DNA of 64,000 nucleotides from Ensifer sp. BR816 (GCF_000378985.1 NZ_KB905370.1:1703830-1767829); one strand, 5' to 3'; positions 12,578 to 21,262 are shown, counted from the stretch's first letter. Notes: generated by a model not told the origin, from the sequence alone. Program-made: numbers and translations.

Positions 12578-12768
12578 AGGTATCCCTCAGCGCTCCGGGA
12601 ACCGGGCGATCGGTTCCACGGCGGCTATTTTCTCATGGGAAGGCTCAGGCATCTGTTTCGCCGGGAACCGAACGCACCGCGCACAAATCTTTCGCCGCCG
12701 CGATTTCCCTCGATACGAAGTTGCGCTAAGAACGCGGCCCAGTTTCCCCTCCTCGAGAAGGACTTTCC

Positions 12769-13881
12769 ATGACTGTGCGCAATCTCTTCCTTCTGCCCGG
12801 CGACGGCATCGGCCCGGAAGCCATGGCGGAAGTCCGCAAAATCATCGCTTACATGAACGCCGAGCAGGGCGCCGGCTTCGTGACGGACGAGGGGCTTGTG
12901 GGTGGATCCGCCTATGACGCCCATGGCGCGGCGATCTCGGAAGACGACATGGCGAAGGCCCTTGCCGCCGATGCCGTGCTTTTCGGCGCGGTCGGCGGCC
13001 CGAAATGGGACGCGGTTCCCTATGAGGTGCGGCCGGAAGCCGGCCTGCTGCGGCTGCGCAAGGATCTGGAACTCTTTGCCAATTTGCGGCCCGCCATCTG
13101 CTACCCGGCCCTTGCCAACGCCTCGTCGCTGAAGGCCGAACTGGTCGAGGGTCTCGACATCCTGATCGTCCGCGAGTTGACCGGCGGCGTCTATTTCGGC
13201 GAGCCGAAGGAGATCATCGACCTCGGCAACGGCCAGAAGCGCGGCATCGACACCCAGGTCTACGACACCTACGAGATCGAGCGCATCGCCGGCGTCGCCT
13301 TCGAGCTGGCGCGCACCCGCAACAACCGCGTCTGCTCGATGGAAAAGCGCAATGTCATGAAGTCGGGCGTGCTCTGGAACCAGGTGGTTACCGAGACGCA
13401 CAAGGCGAAATATTCCGACGTTCAGCTAGAGCACATGCTGGCCGATGCCGGCGGCATGCAGCTGGTACGCCAGCCGAAGCAGTTCGACGTGATCGTCACC
13501 GACAACCTGTTCGGCGACATGCTCTCGGACGTCGCGGCGATGCTGACCGGCTCGCTCGGCATGCTGCCCTCGGCCTCGCTCGGCGCACCGGACGCCAAGA
13601 CCGGCAAGCGCAAGGCGCTCTACGAGCCGGTGCACGGTTCGGCGCCGGACATCGCCGGCAAGGGCATCGCCAACCCGATCGCCATGATCGCCTCCTTCGC
13701 CATGTGCCTGCGTTACTCCTTCAACCTGGTGAAGGAAGCCGACAATCTGGAGAGGGCGATCGCCAACGTCCTCGACAAGGGCATCCGCACCGGCGACATC
13801 ATGGCGGAAGGCTGCCGCCAGGTCGGCACCGTCGAGATGGGCGACGCCATTCTCGCCGAGTTCAAGGCGCTCTCGGCCTGA
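12769..13881 (+). CDS. leuB: 3-isopropylmalate dehydrogenase
   Basis: NAD-dependent oxidative decarboxylase of leucine biosynthesis, forming 4-methyl-2-oxopentanoate. It has 370 residues, the usual length. Motifs seen: [16 protein letters not shown] at the N-terminus, [11 protein letters not shown] (about 140), [15 protein letters not shown] with the catalytic Lys region (about 194), and the metal and NAD-binding [20 protein letters not shown] (about 245-264), then [17 protein letters not shown]. The ribosome site is GAGAAGGA upstream of ATG. It is followed by an intrinsic terminator at 13918 and so appears monocistronic; leuCD are not in the window. Confidence 0.97.
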   Translation: MTVRNLFLLPGDGIGPEAMAEVRKIIAYMNAEQGAGFVTDEGLVGGSAYDAHGAAISEDDMAKALAADAVLFGAVGGPKWDAVPYEVRPEAGLLRLRKDLELFANLRPAICYPALANASSLKAELVEGLDILIVRELTGGVYFGEPKEIIDLGNGQKRGIDTQVYDTYEIERIAGVAFELARTRNNRVCSMEKRNVMKSGVLWNQVVTETHKAKYSDVQLEHMLADAGGMQLVRQPKQFDVIVTDNLFGDMLSDVAAMLTGSLGMLPSASLGAPDAKTGKRKALYEPVHGSAPDIAGKGIANPIAMIASFAMCLRYSFNLVKEADNLERAIANVLDKGIRTGDIMAEGCRQVGTVEMGDAILAEFKALSA

Positions 13882-13917
13882 TCGGCCGCCGGAACAGCGC
13901 CGACTGCCTGAACAAGC

Positions 13918-13951
13918 ACACTTCCGGACGCAATCCGGAGGTGTTTTCTTT
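13918..13951 (+). terminator. Intrinsic terminator after leuB
   Basis: CACTTCCGGA pairs with TCCGGAGGTG (one G-U pair) around a five-base CGCAA loop, followed by TTTTCTTT. It lies 37 bases after the leuB stop. Confidence 0.75.
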
Positions 13952-14012
13952 GGAATCCCTTGATTTTTCCGCGTTCGTTTTCACATGCAGGAAAGCGACA
14001 GGAAAGACCGAC

Positions 14013-14711
14013 ATGAACCAACCGCTTGCCTCCACAGGCTGGATCCTTCTGACGACGATCGTTCTCGTCCTGGCCCTTGTTCCCTTCGATCCGCATCTGT
14101 CGGAATGGGCGCGCGGCCTGCCGGACGAGATCGTCGACTTCAACCGGACGATCACCGATTTCGGCACCTTCGCCTGGATGCTCTATACATCCGCAACCCT
14201 GCTCCTGATCGCCTTCGTCGTACGGCGCGCATCGCAGCGCGACACGGTCCGGCAGCGGGCGCGCGCCGCGCGCAACCTGTCCGCCTATTTCCTGCTGACG
14301 ATCGCCACGGCGAGCGTTCTGGTTCACGGCCTGAAGCTGGTGATCGGCCGCGCCCGCCCCGAACTCTTCGCCGACTACGGCGCTTACAGCCTGGCGCCCT
14401 TTACCGGCGACTGGCTGTTCGAGAGCTTCCCTTCGGGCCATTCGACGGCGGCCGGCGCCTTCTTCGGCGCCTTCGCAATGCTGAAGCCGGGGCTGCGGCC
14501 GCTGTTCCTGATCCTGGCGCTGCTCATCGGCGTCTCGCGCGTCATCGTCGGCGCCCACTATCCGAGCGACGTCGCCGTCGGCCTGCTGCTCGGCCTCTGG
14601 GCCGCGATGATGTGGGCCTATCTCTTCGCCAGGCGGGACTGGCTCTTCCGCCTCGATGCCGGCGGCTGGCCGGCGCCGAAGAGTGCAAGTCCCCCGCCGA
14701 AGCTCAAATAG
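14013..14711 (+). CDS. PAP2 family membrane phosphatase
   Basis: Membrane phosphatase of 232 residues, related to undecaprenyl-diphosphate or lipid phosphatases. The three-part PAP2 catalytic signature is complete: K108-X6-R115-P116 (KLVIGRARP), PSGH at 140-143, and SR-X5-H-X3-D with H182 and D186 (SRVIVGAHYPSD). Five to six transmembrane segments are visible. The ATG at 14013 has AGGAAAG upstream; the longer frame from 13704 runs through leuB and is not used. The reading frame ends in TAG after PPKLK, but the following 37 codons are strikingly Lys/Ala/Pro-rich (see separate entry). Confidence 0.88.
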   Translation: MNQPLASTGWILLTTIVLVLALVPFDPHLSEWARGLPDEIVDFNRTITDFGTFAWMLYTSATLLLIAFVVRRASQRDTVRQRARAARNLSAYFLLTIATASVLVHGLKLVIGRARPELFADYGAYSLAPFTGDWLFESFPSGHSTAAGAFFGAFAMLKPGLRPLFLILALLIGVSRVIVGAHYPSDVAVGLLLGLWAAMMWAYLFARRDWLFRLDAGGWPAPKSASPPPKLK

Positions 14712-14825
14712 AAGCCGGCGCGGAGGCAGCGCCCAAAGCCAAAAAAAGACGACGCGGAGGCCGGGCCCAAAGCAAAAAAAAAGCCGGCTCGGGGGCCGCG
14801 CCGGAGTCAGGAGAGCTTGTTCTGA
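14712..14825 (+). other. Lys/Ala/Pro-rich in-frame extension beyond the PAP2 stop
   Basis: Directly after the TAG at 14709-14711, the same frame stays open for 37 codons to TGA at 14823. It encodes a basic tail (KPARRQRPKPKKDDAEAG then PKAKKKPARG). The DNA contains runs of seven and nine A. Two copies of CCCAAAGC followed by an A-tract suggest a decayed or slippage-prone repetitive tail. The other forward frame also stays open here (AEAAPKAKKRRRGG), so the ancestral frame is uncertain. Confidence 0.35.
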
Positions 14826-14873
14826 AGCGGAGTGCGGTTTACGTCCGCACCCCGCGTCTCGAATTCGATCCGC

Positions 14874-16766
14874 TCAGTCCATCGCGTGGATGTCGCGGTC
14901 CTTGGTTTCCGGCAGGAACAACAGGCCGATAACCAGGGTGATGCCGGCGAAGACGATCGGGTACCAGAGGCCATAATAGATATCGCCCTTGGCCGCGCTC
15001 ATCGCAAAGGCCGTTGCCGGAAGCAGGCCGCCGAACCAGCCGTTGCCGATGTGGTAGGGCAGCGACATGCCGGTGTAGCGGATGCGGGTCGGGAAGAGTT
15101 CGACCAGCAGCGCGGCGATCGGGCCGTACACCATCGTCACATAGATGACGAGGACGGTCAGGACTGCGATGATCACCGTCCAGTTGACGCGGGCCGGGTC
15201 GGCCACCATCGTGAAGGCGCCGCCCTTGTCGATCGAATAGACCGCCATCTCGGTCGCCCCGCCGACCTCTTCCTTGGTCAGCAGCTTGTCGGCAGTCAGC
15301 TTGTCGGCCGGGACCATGGCCTTTTCGCCGGCGCGGATGGCGGCCGCGTCGAGTGCCAGTTCCGGATTGGCGGCAACGAAGCCGTCGAGCTTCGATTCCG
15401 GCACCTTGGCCGTACCGCGCACCAGCGGGTAGCCCGAGGTTTGCAGCGCCATATTGACCTGCTTGTTGAACGCGGCGTCTTCGGCCTTCGCCTTGTCGCC
15501 GGCAGCAACTGCATCATAGCTGGTGATCGTCGTCTCTCCGACTTTGACGGTTGCCGGTGCGCCGGCAGCAGCCGTCGTCACCACGTCATAGGGCACGGAG
15601 TTGCGGGTGAGGAAGGCAGTCGCGATGTCGCAGGACGTCGTGAACTTCTGCACGCCGGTCGGGTTGAACTGGAAATTGCAATCTCCCGGCGCTGCGGTAA
15701 CCGTGGCACGGACATTCTCCTGCGCTTCGGCAAGCGCCGGATTGCCGGCCCAGGTCAGCGCCTTGAACAGCGGGAAATAGGTGAGCATGGCAAGCAGCAG
15801 GCCGGCCATGATGATCGGCTTGCGGCCGATCTTGTCCGAAAGCCAGCCGAAGAAGACGAAAAAGCCGGTTCCGAGCAACAACGAGGCAGCCACCATCAGG
15901 TTTGCAGATTGCGGGTCAACCTTGAGGACGCCGGTGAGGAAGAACAGGGCATAGAACTGGCCGCTGTACCAGACAACGGCCTGGCCGACGACGGCACCGA
16001 AAAGCGCCAGCAGGGCAATCTTGGCATTCCCCCACTGGCCGAAGGCTTCCGTCAGCGGTGCCTTCGAGCCCTTGCCCTCTTCCTTCATCCGCTTGAAGGC
16101 GGGCGATTCGTTCATCTTCAGACGAATCCAGACGGACACGCCGAGAAGGACGCAAGAGAGCAGGAAGGGTATGCGCCAGCCCCAGGCGGCGAAGGCTTCC
16201 TTGCCGAGCACGTATTGAACCAGCAGGATGACCACCAATGACAGGAACAGCCCGAGCGTCGCCGTCGTCTGGATCCAGGAGGTGAAATAGCCGCGGCGTC
16301 CATGCGGGGCATGCTCTGCCACATAGGTGGCCGCGCCGCCGTATTCACCACCGAGCGCGAGGCCCTGCAGCAGGCGCAGGATGATCAGGATGATCGGGGC
16401 AGCGATACCGATCGAGGCCGAGCCCGGCAGCACGCCGACGAGGAACGTCGAGAGGCCCATGATCAGGATGGTGACGAGGAACGTATATTTGCGGCCGACG
16501 AGGTCGCCGAGACGCCCAAAAACCAGGGCGCCGAAGGGCCGAACCAGGAAGCCGGCGGCAAAGGCGAGCAGCGCGAAGATCGCCTGCGTCGTCGGCGGAT
16601 ACTGGCTGAAGAAGGTCGCGCCGATATAGAGGGCGAGCGACCCGTAAAGATAGAAATCGTACCATTCGAAGACGGTACCGAGCGACGAAGCGAAGATGAC
16701 CTTCTTCTCCTCGCCGGTCATCGGACGGGCTTTTTTGATGCCGTCCGCTGTTGCGACATTTGCCAT
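14874..16766 (-). CDS. MFS transporter (metabolite:H+ symporter type) with a large periplasmic insert
   Basis: Major-facilitator carrier of the MHS family (ShiA/ProP-like), taking up an organic acid or osmolyte. Family motifs: GTVFEWYDFYLYGSLALYIG in TM1, GRLGDLVGRKYTF (loop 2-3), RLLQGLALGGEYGGAATYV (TM4) and GWLSDKIGRKP (loop 8-9). It has 630 residues versus about 430-550 for relatives. The excess is roughly 180 residues between TM9 and TM10 (about 355-535), expected on the periplasmic side. This segment is Ala/Lys-rich and has two Cys (GDCNFQF, TTSCDIA) that could pair. The ATG at 16766 has GGAGGATC upstream. Confidence 0.88.
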   Translation of the reverse strand: MANVATADGIKKARPMTGEEKKVIFASSLGTVFEWYDFYLYGSLALYIGATFFSQYPPTTQAIFALLAFAAGFLVRPFGALVFGRLGDLVGRKYTFLVTILIMGLSTFLVGVLPGSASIGIAAPIILIILRLLQGLALGGEYGGAATYVAEHAPHGRRGYFTSWIQTTATLGLFLSLVVILLVQYVLGKEAFAAWGWRIPFLLSCVLLGVSVWIRLKMNESPAFKRMKEEGKGSKAPLTEAFGQWGNAKIALLALFGAVVGQAVVWYSGQFYALFFLTGVLKVDPQSANLMVAASLLLGTGFFVFFGWLSDKIGRKPIIMAGLLLAMLTYFPLFKALTWAGNPALAEAQENVRATVTAAPGDCNFQFNPTGVQKFTTSCDIATAFLTRNSVPYDVVTTAAAGAPATVKVGETTITSYDAVAAGDKAKAEDAAFNKQVNMALQTSGYPLVRGTAKVPESKLDGFVAANPELALDAAAIRAGEKAMVPADKLTADKLLTKEEVGGATEMAVYSIDKGGAFTMVADPARVNWTVIIAVLTVLVIYVTMVYGPIAALLVELFPTRIRYTGMSLPYHIGNGWFGGLLPATAFAMSAAKGDIYYGLWYPIVFAGITLVIGLLFLPETKDRDIHAMD

Positions 16767-16983
16767 TTGATGATCCTCCACTTCAAAAGGCATATTGGAG
16801 CGTCCGTTGGATCGCTCCCGGCTCCTCCCCGAAGCCGCGAGCGTGGTACGCCTGATTGAGAGGATGTCAGAAAAGCCGTGCCCGAGGCAGAGATGCTTTC
16901 GTCCTATGACTTTCGTCTAATGCGGCGGGCGGAAAACGGTGCCCGCATCCCCCTGCAATTCAAGGCGGAGACCCCGCCGCCGG

Positions 16984-17011
16984 CTTGACTCTTGCCGAAA
17001 AGCCGCTAAGA
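16984..17011 (+). promoter_or_regulatory. Predicted housekeeping promoter for the asd leader
   Basis: CTTGAC at 16984-16989 is the rhizobial -35 consensus; a 16-base spacer separates it from CTAAGA (16 bases on). Transcription would start near 17018, about 20 bases before the leader ORF. In the rest of 16767-17036 I see no other gene. Confidence 0.4.
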
Positions 17012-17036
17012 GCAGCGGCGAACGAGGAAACTTGAG

Positions 17037-17153
17037 ATGCGATCGAACAGTTCGTCCATCGCTGCGCTGCGCTTGCCGGCCCCTGCCGGGCAGGCTCGCC
17101 CTTTCTCGCTCAATCGCAAAACAACGGCCAAAACGACGACGAAAACCGTCTGA
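17037..17153 (+). CDS. Putative Thr/Lys-rich leader peptide upstream of asd
   Basis: A 38-codon ORF with GAGGAAAC upstream of its ATG. The C-terminus is NRKTTAKTTTKTV, so six Thr and three Lys codons fall in the last eleven codons. Threonine and lysine are both end products of the pathway that the next gene, asd, feeds. This is the composition expected of an attenuation leader peptide (compare the thr operon leader of enterobacteria). Hairpins follow at 17175-17193 and 17203-17217, but no U-tract, so classical termination is not proven. The asd start is 113 bases after the stop. Confidence 0.45.
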   Translation: MRSNSSSIAALRLPAPAGQARPFSLNRKTTAKTTTKTV

Positions 17154-17174
17154 CGTCTCTGGCCCTCCGCTCTC

Positions 17175-17193
17175 TCCCCGGTTCGGCCGGGGA
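17175..17193 (+). promoter_or_regulatory. Hairpin between the leader ORF and asd
   Basis: TCCCCGG and CCGGGGA form a perfect 7-bp stem with loop TTCGG. A second stem, CGCGG/CCGCG, is at 17203-17217. Both lie between the Thr/Lys-rich ORF and the asd ribosome site, as expected for an attenuation or translation-control region, but no T-run follows. Confidence 0.4.
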
Positions 17194-17266
17194 CAGGAAC
17201 CTCGCGGACGAACCGCGCGGCTTCCGCCTCCACCAGATGAGGAGAGACAGAAAGAGAGCTTAGATC

Positions 17267-18301
17267 ATGGGTTTCAAGATTGCAGTCGCAGGCGCCACCG
17301 GCAATGTCGGCCGGGAGATGCTGAACATCCTTTCCGAACGGGGATTTCCAGCGGAAGAGGTCGTGGCGCTCGCCTCCTCGCGCTCCGTCGGCACCGAAGT
17401 CTCCTATGGTGACAAGACGCTGAAGGTCTCCAACCTCGAAACCTATGATTTCTCCGACACGGATATTTGCCTGATGTCGGCCGGCGGCGCGGTATCGCTC
17501 AAGTACTCGCCGAAGATCGGCCAGCAGGGCTGCGTCGTCATCGACAATTCCTCGGCCTGGCGCTACGACGCCGAGGTACCGCTGATCGTGCCGGAAGTGA
17601 ACGCGGATGCGGTTTCCGGATTCACCAAGAAGAACATCATCGCCAATCCGAATTGCTCGACCGCGCAGCTCGTCGTCGCGCTGAAGCCGCTGCACGACCA
17701 TGCCAAGATCAAGCGTGTCGTCGTTTCCACCTACCAGTCGGTCTCCGGCGCAGGCAAGGACGGCATGGACGAACTCTTCAACCAGACGCGTGCCGTCTTC
17801 GTTGCCGATCCGATCGAGAGCAAGAAGTTCACCAAGCGGATCGCCTTCAACGTCATCCCGCACATCGACGTCTTCATGGAAGACGGCTACACCAAGGAAG
17901 AATGGAAGGTTCTCGCCGAGACCAAGAAGATGCTCGACCCGAAGATCAAGGTGACCTGCACGGCCGTGCGGGTGCCGGTCTTCATCGGCCATTCGGAATC
18001 GGTCAATATCGAGTTCGAGAACGAAATCACCGCCGACGAGGCCCGCGAGATCCTGCGCGAGGCGCCGGGTTGCCTCGTCGTCGACAAGCATGAGAACGGC
18101 GGCTATGTGACGCCTTACGAATGCGCCGGCGAAGACGCGACCTATATTTCGCGCATCCGCGAGGACGCGACCGTCGAAAACGGCCTGAATATGTGGGTCG
18201 TTTCCGACAACCTGCGCAAGGGTGCGGCGCTGAACGCCGTTCAGATCGCCGAACTGCTGGTCAATCGCGGCCTGATCAAGCCGCGCAAGCAGGCCGCCTG
18301 A
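17267..18301 (+). CDS. asd: Aspartate-semialdehyde dehydrogenase
   Basis: Converts aspartyl phosphate to aspartate semialdehyde with NADPH, the branch point to Lys/diaminopimelate, Thr, Met and Ile. It has 344 residues. The NADP-binding motif is GATGNVGREMLNIL (about 9-22). The catalytic Cys is at about 130 in NPNCSTAQLV, and CTAVRVPVFIGHSE (about 227) carries the conserved active-site region. The ribosome site is weak (GAGAG) with ATG at 17267. It is preceded by a candidate leader peptide and followed by a terminator-like hairpin. Confidence 0.97.
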   Translation: MGFKIAVAGATGNVGREMLNILSERGFPAEEVVALASSRSVGTEVSYGDKTLKVSNLETYDFSDTDICLMSAGGAVSLKYSPKIGQQGCVVIDNSSAWRYDAEVPLIVPEVNADAVSGFTKKNIIANPNCSTAQLVVALKPLHDHAKIKRVVVSTYQSVSGAGKDGMDELFNQTRAVFVADPIESKKFTKRIAFNVIPHIDVFMEDGYTKEEWKVLAETKKMLDPKIKVTCTAVRVPVFIGHSESVNIEFENEITADEAREILREAPGCLVVDKHENGGYVTPYECAGEDATYISRIREDATVENGLNMWVVSDNLRKGAALNAVQIAELLVNRGLIKPRKQAA

Positions 18302-18326
18302 AAAGGCGGCAATCGATCGCAATCGG

Positions 18327-18361
18327 AGCCCCGCTCGGACCGAATGGGACCTGCGGGGTTT
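18327..18361 (+). terminator. Probable terminator after asd
   Basis: AGCCCCGC pairs with GCGGGGTT (one G-U) across an 18-base loop, followed by a short TT. It begins 26 bases after the asd stop. The U-tract is weak. Confidence 0.5.
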
Positions 18362-18382
18362 CGCATTGAAGTCCGGAGCGGT

Positions 18383-18398
18383 GGATTCACGTGAAACC
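18383..18398. promoter_or_regulatory. parS-like site 1
   Basis: GGATTCACGTGAAACC keeps the CACGTG core and the AAAC right arm of the alphaproteobacterial parS consensus (TGTTTCACGTGAAACA). It is intergenic between asd and the transglycosylase gene, about 37 kb left of the putative origin. Confidence 0.6.
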
Positions 18399-18540
18399 AT
18401 CACGCGGCACGACTGCAATTCAAGGTGCTACGGCGACCATGTGTCTGAAGGACGCGACGGCGCTGTAACGGCCAAACGAGAGCGTCGACGGCACCGGCGT
18501 CTTTGAAGGCAATGTAAATCGGGCAATGACGGGGTATCTC

Positions 18541-19362
18541 ATGCACATGGCAAAGCGCGCGGCGGCGGGGCTCGCCGCCCTCATCACAACGGCACTTCTC
18601 CCGGCCGCCTCTTTCGCGGCCCAGTGCGGCAACGACGGCAGCGGCTTTGCTGCCTGGGTGGCGGAGTTCAAACGCGAGGCCGCCGGCAGCGGCATCAGCC
18701 CGTCGGTCGTCAACCAGGCGCTTTCCAATGTCTCCTACAGCCGCGCGACGATCCGCGCCGATCGCGGCCAGAAGAGCTTCAAGCTGTCGCTCGACGCGTT
18801 CATGCAGAAGCGCGGCGGCCAGGCGATCATCTCACGCGGCCGGAAAATGCGCGCCCAGAATGCCAGGCTGTTCGAAAGCATCGAGCAGCGGTTCGGCGTA
18901 CCAGCAGGTCCGCTGATCGCGATCTGGGGCATGGAAACCGGCTTCGGCTCCTTCATGGGCAAGGAGCACACGCTTTCCGCCGTCTCGACGCTCGCCTATG
19001 ATTGCCGCCGCTCCGCCTATTTCACCGACCAACTCTACGCCGCACTTCAGCTCGTCCAGCGCGGCGACCTGAGCCCGGCCGCCCGCGGCGCTGCCCATGG
19101 CGAAATCGGCCAGACGCAGTTCCTGCCGTTGAACGTGCTGAAATACGGCGTCGACGGCGACGGCAATGGCCACGTCGACATGGTCCGCTCCAGGGCCGAC
19201 GCGCTCGCCTCGACCGCGAACTTCCTGCGCGGCCACGGCTGGCAGCCGGGCGGCGGTTACCAGCCGGGCCAGGTGAACTACGCGGCGATCCAGGGCTGGA
19301 ACGCCGCGAGCGTCTACCAGCAGGCGATCGCCATCATCGGCGCCGAGATCGACGGCGACTGA
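18541..19362 (+). CDS. Lytic murein transglycosylase (MltB-like)
   Basis: Periplasmic peptidoglycan-cleaving enzyme of family SLT_2/MltB. The N-terminus has a signal peptide (AAAGLAALITTALLPAASFA). The catalytic Glu lies in IWGMETGFGSFMG, followed by the family stretches AVSTLAYDCRRSAYF and GEIGQTQFLPLNVLKYGVDGDG. The frame is open from ATG 18526, but ATG 18541 has a better-placed GGGG element. The protein is about 273 residues, short relative to MltB because it lacks a C-terminal peptidoglycan-binding domain. Confidence 0.88.
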   Translation: MHMAKRAAAGLAALITTALLPAASFAAQCGNDGSGFAAWVAEFKREAAGSGISPSVVNQALSNVSYSRATIRADRGQKSFKLSLDAFMQKRGGQAIISRGRKMRAQNARLFESIEQRFGVPAGPLIAIWGMETGFGSFMGKEHTLSAVSTLAYDCRRSAYFTDQLYAALQLVQRGDLSPAARGAAHGEIGQTQFLPLNVLKYGVDGDGNGHVDMVRSRADALASTANFLRGHGWQPGGGYQPGQVNYAAIQGWNAASVYQQAIAIIGAEIDGD

Positions 19363-19384
19363 TCACCCCAGTGACGATTGGAAT

Positions 19385-19417
19385 AAAGGGCTCGCTTCGA
19401 AAGGAGCGGGCCTTTCT
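19385..19417. terminator. Bidirectional terminator between transglycosylase and carbonic anhydrase genes
   Basis: AAAGGGCTCGCT and AGCGGGCCTTT form an imperfect stem between two convergent genes, with TCTCTATTT after it on the plus strand and TTTATTCC on the minus strand. Confidence 0.6.
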
Positions 19418-19421
19418 CTAT

Positions 19422-20069
19422 TTACATCCCCGGACGGGCGAAATCGCCGGTCTTCGCGTCCATCACCCAGAGCTCGCCGCTCGAAATGTCGAACCAGGCA
19501 CCGTGCAGGCTGAGTTTTCCCTTCGCCTCGAGAACCTGGACGCAGGGGAAAGTTCGGAGATTGGCGAGCGAGTTGCGGATCGACACGCGCTCGAGTGCCC
19601 TTTGACGCTCCGCCTGCGTCATCACGGCGTTGCTCTGGATCTGTTCCGCAGCCGGTTTCAAGAGGTTCATCCAGCGGCCGATGAAATCGCCGGGCGAGAG
19701 CGGCTCCGCGTCCGGATCGAGCGCCGCCTTGATGCCGCCGCAGCGGCCGTGCCCCATGACGACGATATCGCTGACGCGCAGCGACTGGACTGCGAATTCC
19801 AACGCCGCCGAGGTCGAATGATAGTGGCCGTCCGGCTCGTAGGGCGGCATCAGATTGGCAACGTTGCGGATGACGAACAGCTCCCCCGGGCCGCAATCGA
19901 AGATTGTTTCGGGGGCCGCCCGCGAATCGCAACAGGCGATGACCATCGTTCGGGGCTTTTGGCCTGTCTCTGCGAGGGTCTTGTAGCGTTGCTGCTGTTC
20001 GCTGAACCGGCCGTTCATGAAATTGCGATAGCCGTTCAGAAGATTTTCCGGGAAGCGCTGCATATCCAT
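19422..20069 (-). CDS. Beta-class carbonic anhydrase
   Basis: Zinc enzyme interconverting CO2 and bicarbonate; 215 residues. Zinc ligands and the catalytic dyad are evident: C46-x-D48-S-R50 (CCDSR), and H107 and C110 in MGHGRCGGI. The ribosome site AGGTAA precedes ATG 20069. It converges with the transglycosylase gene. Confidence 0.93.
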   Translation of the reverse strand: MDMQRFPENLLNGYRNFMNGRFSEQQQRYKTLAETGQKPRTMVIACCDSRAAPETIFDCGPGELFVIRNVANLMPPYEPDGHYHSTSAALEFAVQSLRVSDIVVMGHGRCGGIKAALDPDAEPLSPGDFIGRWMNLLKPAAEQIQSNAVMTQAERQRALERVSIRNSLANLRTFPCVQVLEAKGKLSLHGAWFDISSGELWVMDAKTGDFARPGM

Positions 20070-20118
20070 CGGTTACCTCGCTGTGATCGACAGATCAATC
20101 CATTATGAGCAGTTTCTT

Positions 20119-21000
20119 TTATTTCGGCCGCATCTGGCTCGGATGCACCAACCGGCGCATCTGAACCATCGCCATCGGCGTCGCCAGGCTCGATGCGTCC
20201 TTTTCGAGCGTCAGTTCGTCGGCGCCGCGCTTGCGGCTGCGCGCTATGATCTCGAACACGCTGGCGGTCGCCAGCTGCAGCGCACGTTCCTCGGAGAGCC
20301 CCTGGAGAAGCCGCGCAAGAAAGACGGCCGAAAGCAGGTCTCCGGTACCGTTGGGCGGATCGTCGATCAAACGATGCTCGGCAAGGAGCGCGTGCCGGCC
20401 GGAAAGATAGAGATTGCCGGTGCCGCCGCTCATCATCGGGATCGCGGAGGTCACCAGCACCCGGGACGGCCCGAGGCCGAGCGCGGCGTCGAGGATCGCC
20501 GCATTGGTTTCAAGCGCGGCGCCCGCCAGCCAGGCGAGCTCGAACCGGTTGGGCGTCGCCAGTGTCGCCAGCGGCAGCAGCCGGTCGCGGATGGCGGCAG
20601 CGAGCTCGACCGGCACGTAAAGGCCGGTCGCATCACCGATCACCGGGTCGCAGGCGTAGAAAAGCTCCGGATTGCGGTCCCTGAGCGCCGTGACCAGCCG
20701 GGCAACGCCTTCCGCCTGGGCAGGCGAGCCCAGGTAGCCGGACAGGATGGCGCGCACCTCGCCCGTCCAGGGGGCGCCGGCGAGATCATCGATGATCGAC
20801 TGAAAATCCTGATCCGGCATCACTACCCGCGTCGAACGGCCATGGCCGGGATGCCAGGGAAGAATGACGGTCGGCAGTGCCCAGACCTGGTGGCCGAGCG
20901 TCTCCAGGGCAAACACCGCGGCGCGATTGCCGACCGTGCCGCGGACCACATGGCTGGATATGACAATGACGGCGCCGCGGGCGGCGGGTGCTTCGGACAT
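20119..21000 (-). CDS. pdxY: Pyridoxal kinase
   Basis: Ribokinase-fold salvage kinase phosphorylating pyridoxal; 293 residues from ATG 21000. The PdxY/PdxK signatures are VISSHVVRGTVGNRAAVFALE at the N-terminus (lacking the usual Q-S of SQV), LSGYLGS, YACDPVIGDATGLYV and the anion-hole/catalytic GTGDLLSAVFLARLL near residue 225. The longer frame starts with TTG at 21012 and is less likely; GAAGGATT is upstream of 21000. Confidence 0.85.
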   Translation of the reverse strand: MSEAPAARGAVIVISSHVVRGTVGNRAAVFALETLGHQVWALPTVILPWHPGHGRSTRVVMPDQDFQSIIDDLAGAPWTGEVRAILSGYLGSPAQAEGVARLVTALRDRNPELFYACDPVIGDATGLYVPVELAAAIRDRLLPLATLATPNRFELAWLAGAALETNAAILDAALGLGPSRVLVTSAIPMMSGGTGNLYLSGRHALLAEHRLIDDPPNGTGDLLSAVFLARLLQGLSEERALQLATASVFEIIARSRKRGADELTLEKDASSLATPMAMVQMRRLVHPSQMRPK

Positions 21001-21153
21001 CGGGCGGACCAATCCTTCGATTCGGCGTGTGATCGCCCGACTGTCGCAGCCCTGTCAACAGGGAGCCGGCCGTGGCGACTTTGGAGTGCTGCGGCGTTTT
21101 TATTCGTTTTCATCGTTTTTTGAGAAATTTTCGCAAAATCACGCCCGATTTAA

Positions 21154-21216
21154 ATGGATTTAGGTCGATTCTACGTGAATTTCTCCGAAAACAGGCTCGA
21201 TTTCGCCCAAATCCAT
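21154..21216. promoter_or_regulatory. Inverted repeat upstream of the glutamate dehydrogenase gene
   Basis: ATGGATTTAGG (21154-21164) and CCCAAATCCAT (21206-21216) are inverted copies with one mismatch, 41 bases apart, in an AT-rich 280-base intergenic region. A candidate promoter TTGACC-N17-GACTAT follows at 21234-21262. The repeat may bind a regulator of the divergent pdxY or the gdh gene. Confidence 0.4.
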
Positions 21217-21233
21217 CATAAAAACCATCGCCA

Positions 21234-21262
21234 TTGACCATGGTTCTGCTAGGGTCGACTAT
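21234..21262 (+). promoter_or_regulatory. Predicted promoter of the glutamate dehydrogenase gene
   Basis: TTGACC and GACTAT are spaced 17 bases and end 20 bases before the ATG at 21283, which has GGGGGAG upstream. The -10 element is imperfect. Confidence 0.35.

Noticed and set aside
17006..18418. 470-codon minus-strand frame over asd
   Set aside because: Antisense to asd and to the leader ORF; no similarity or ribosome site.
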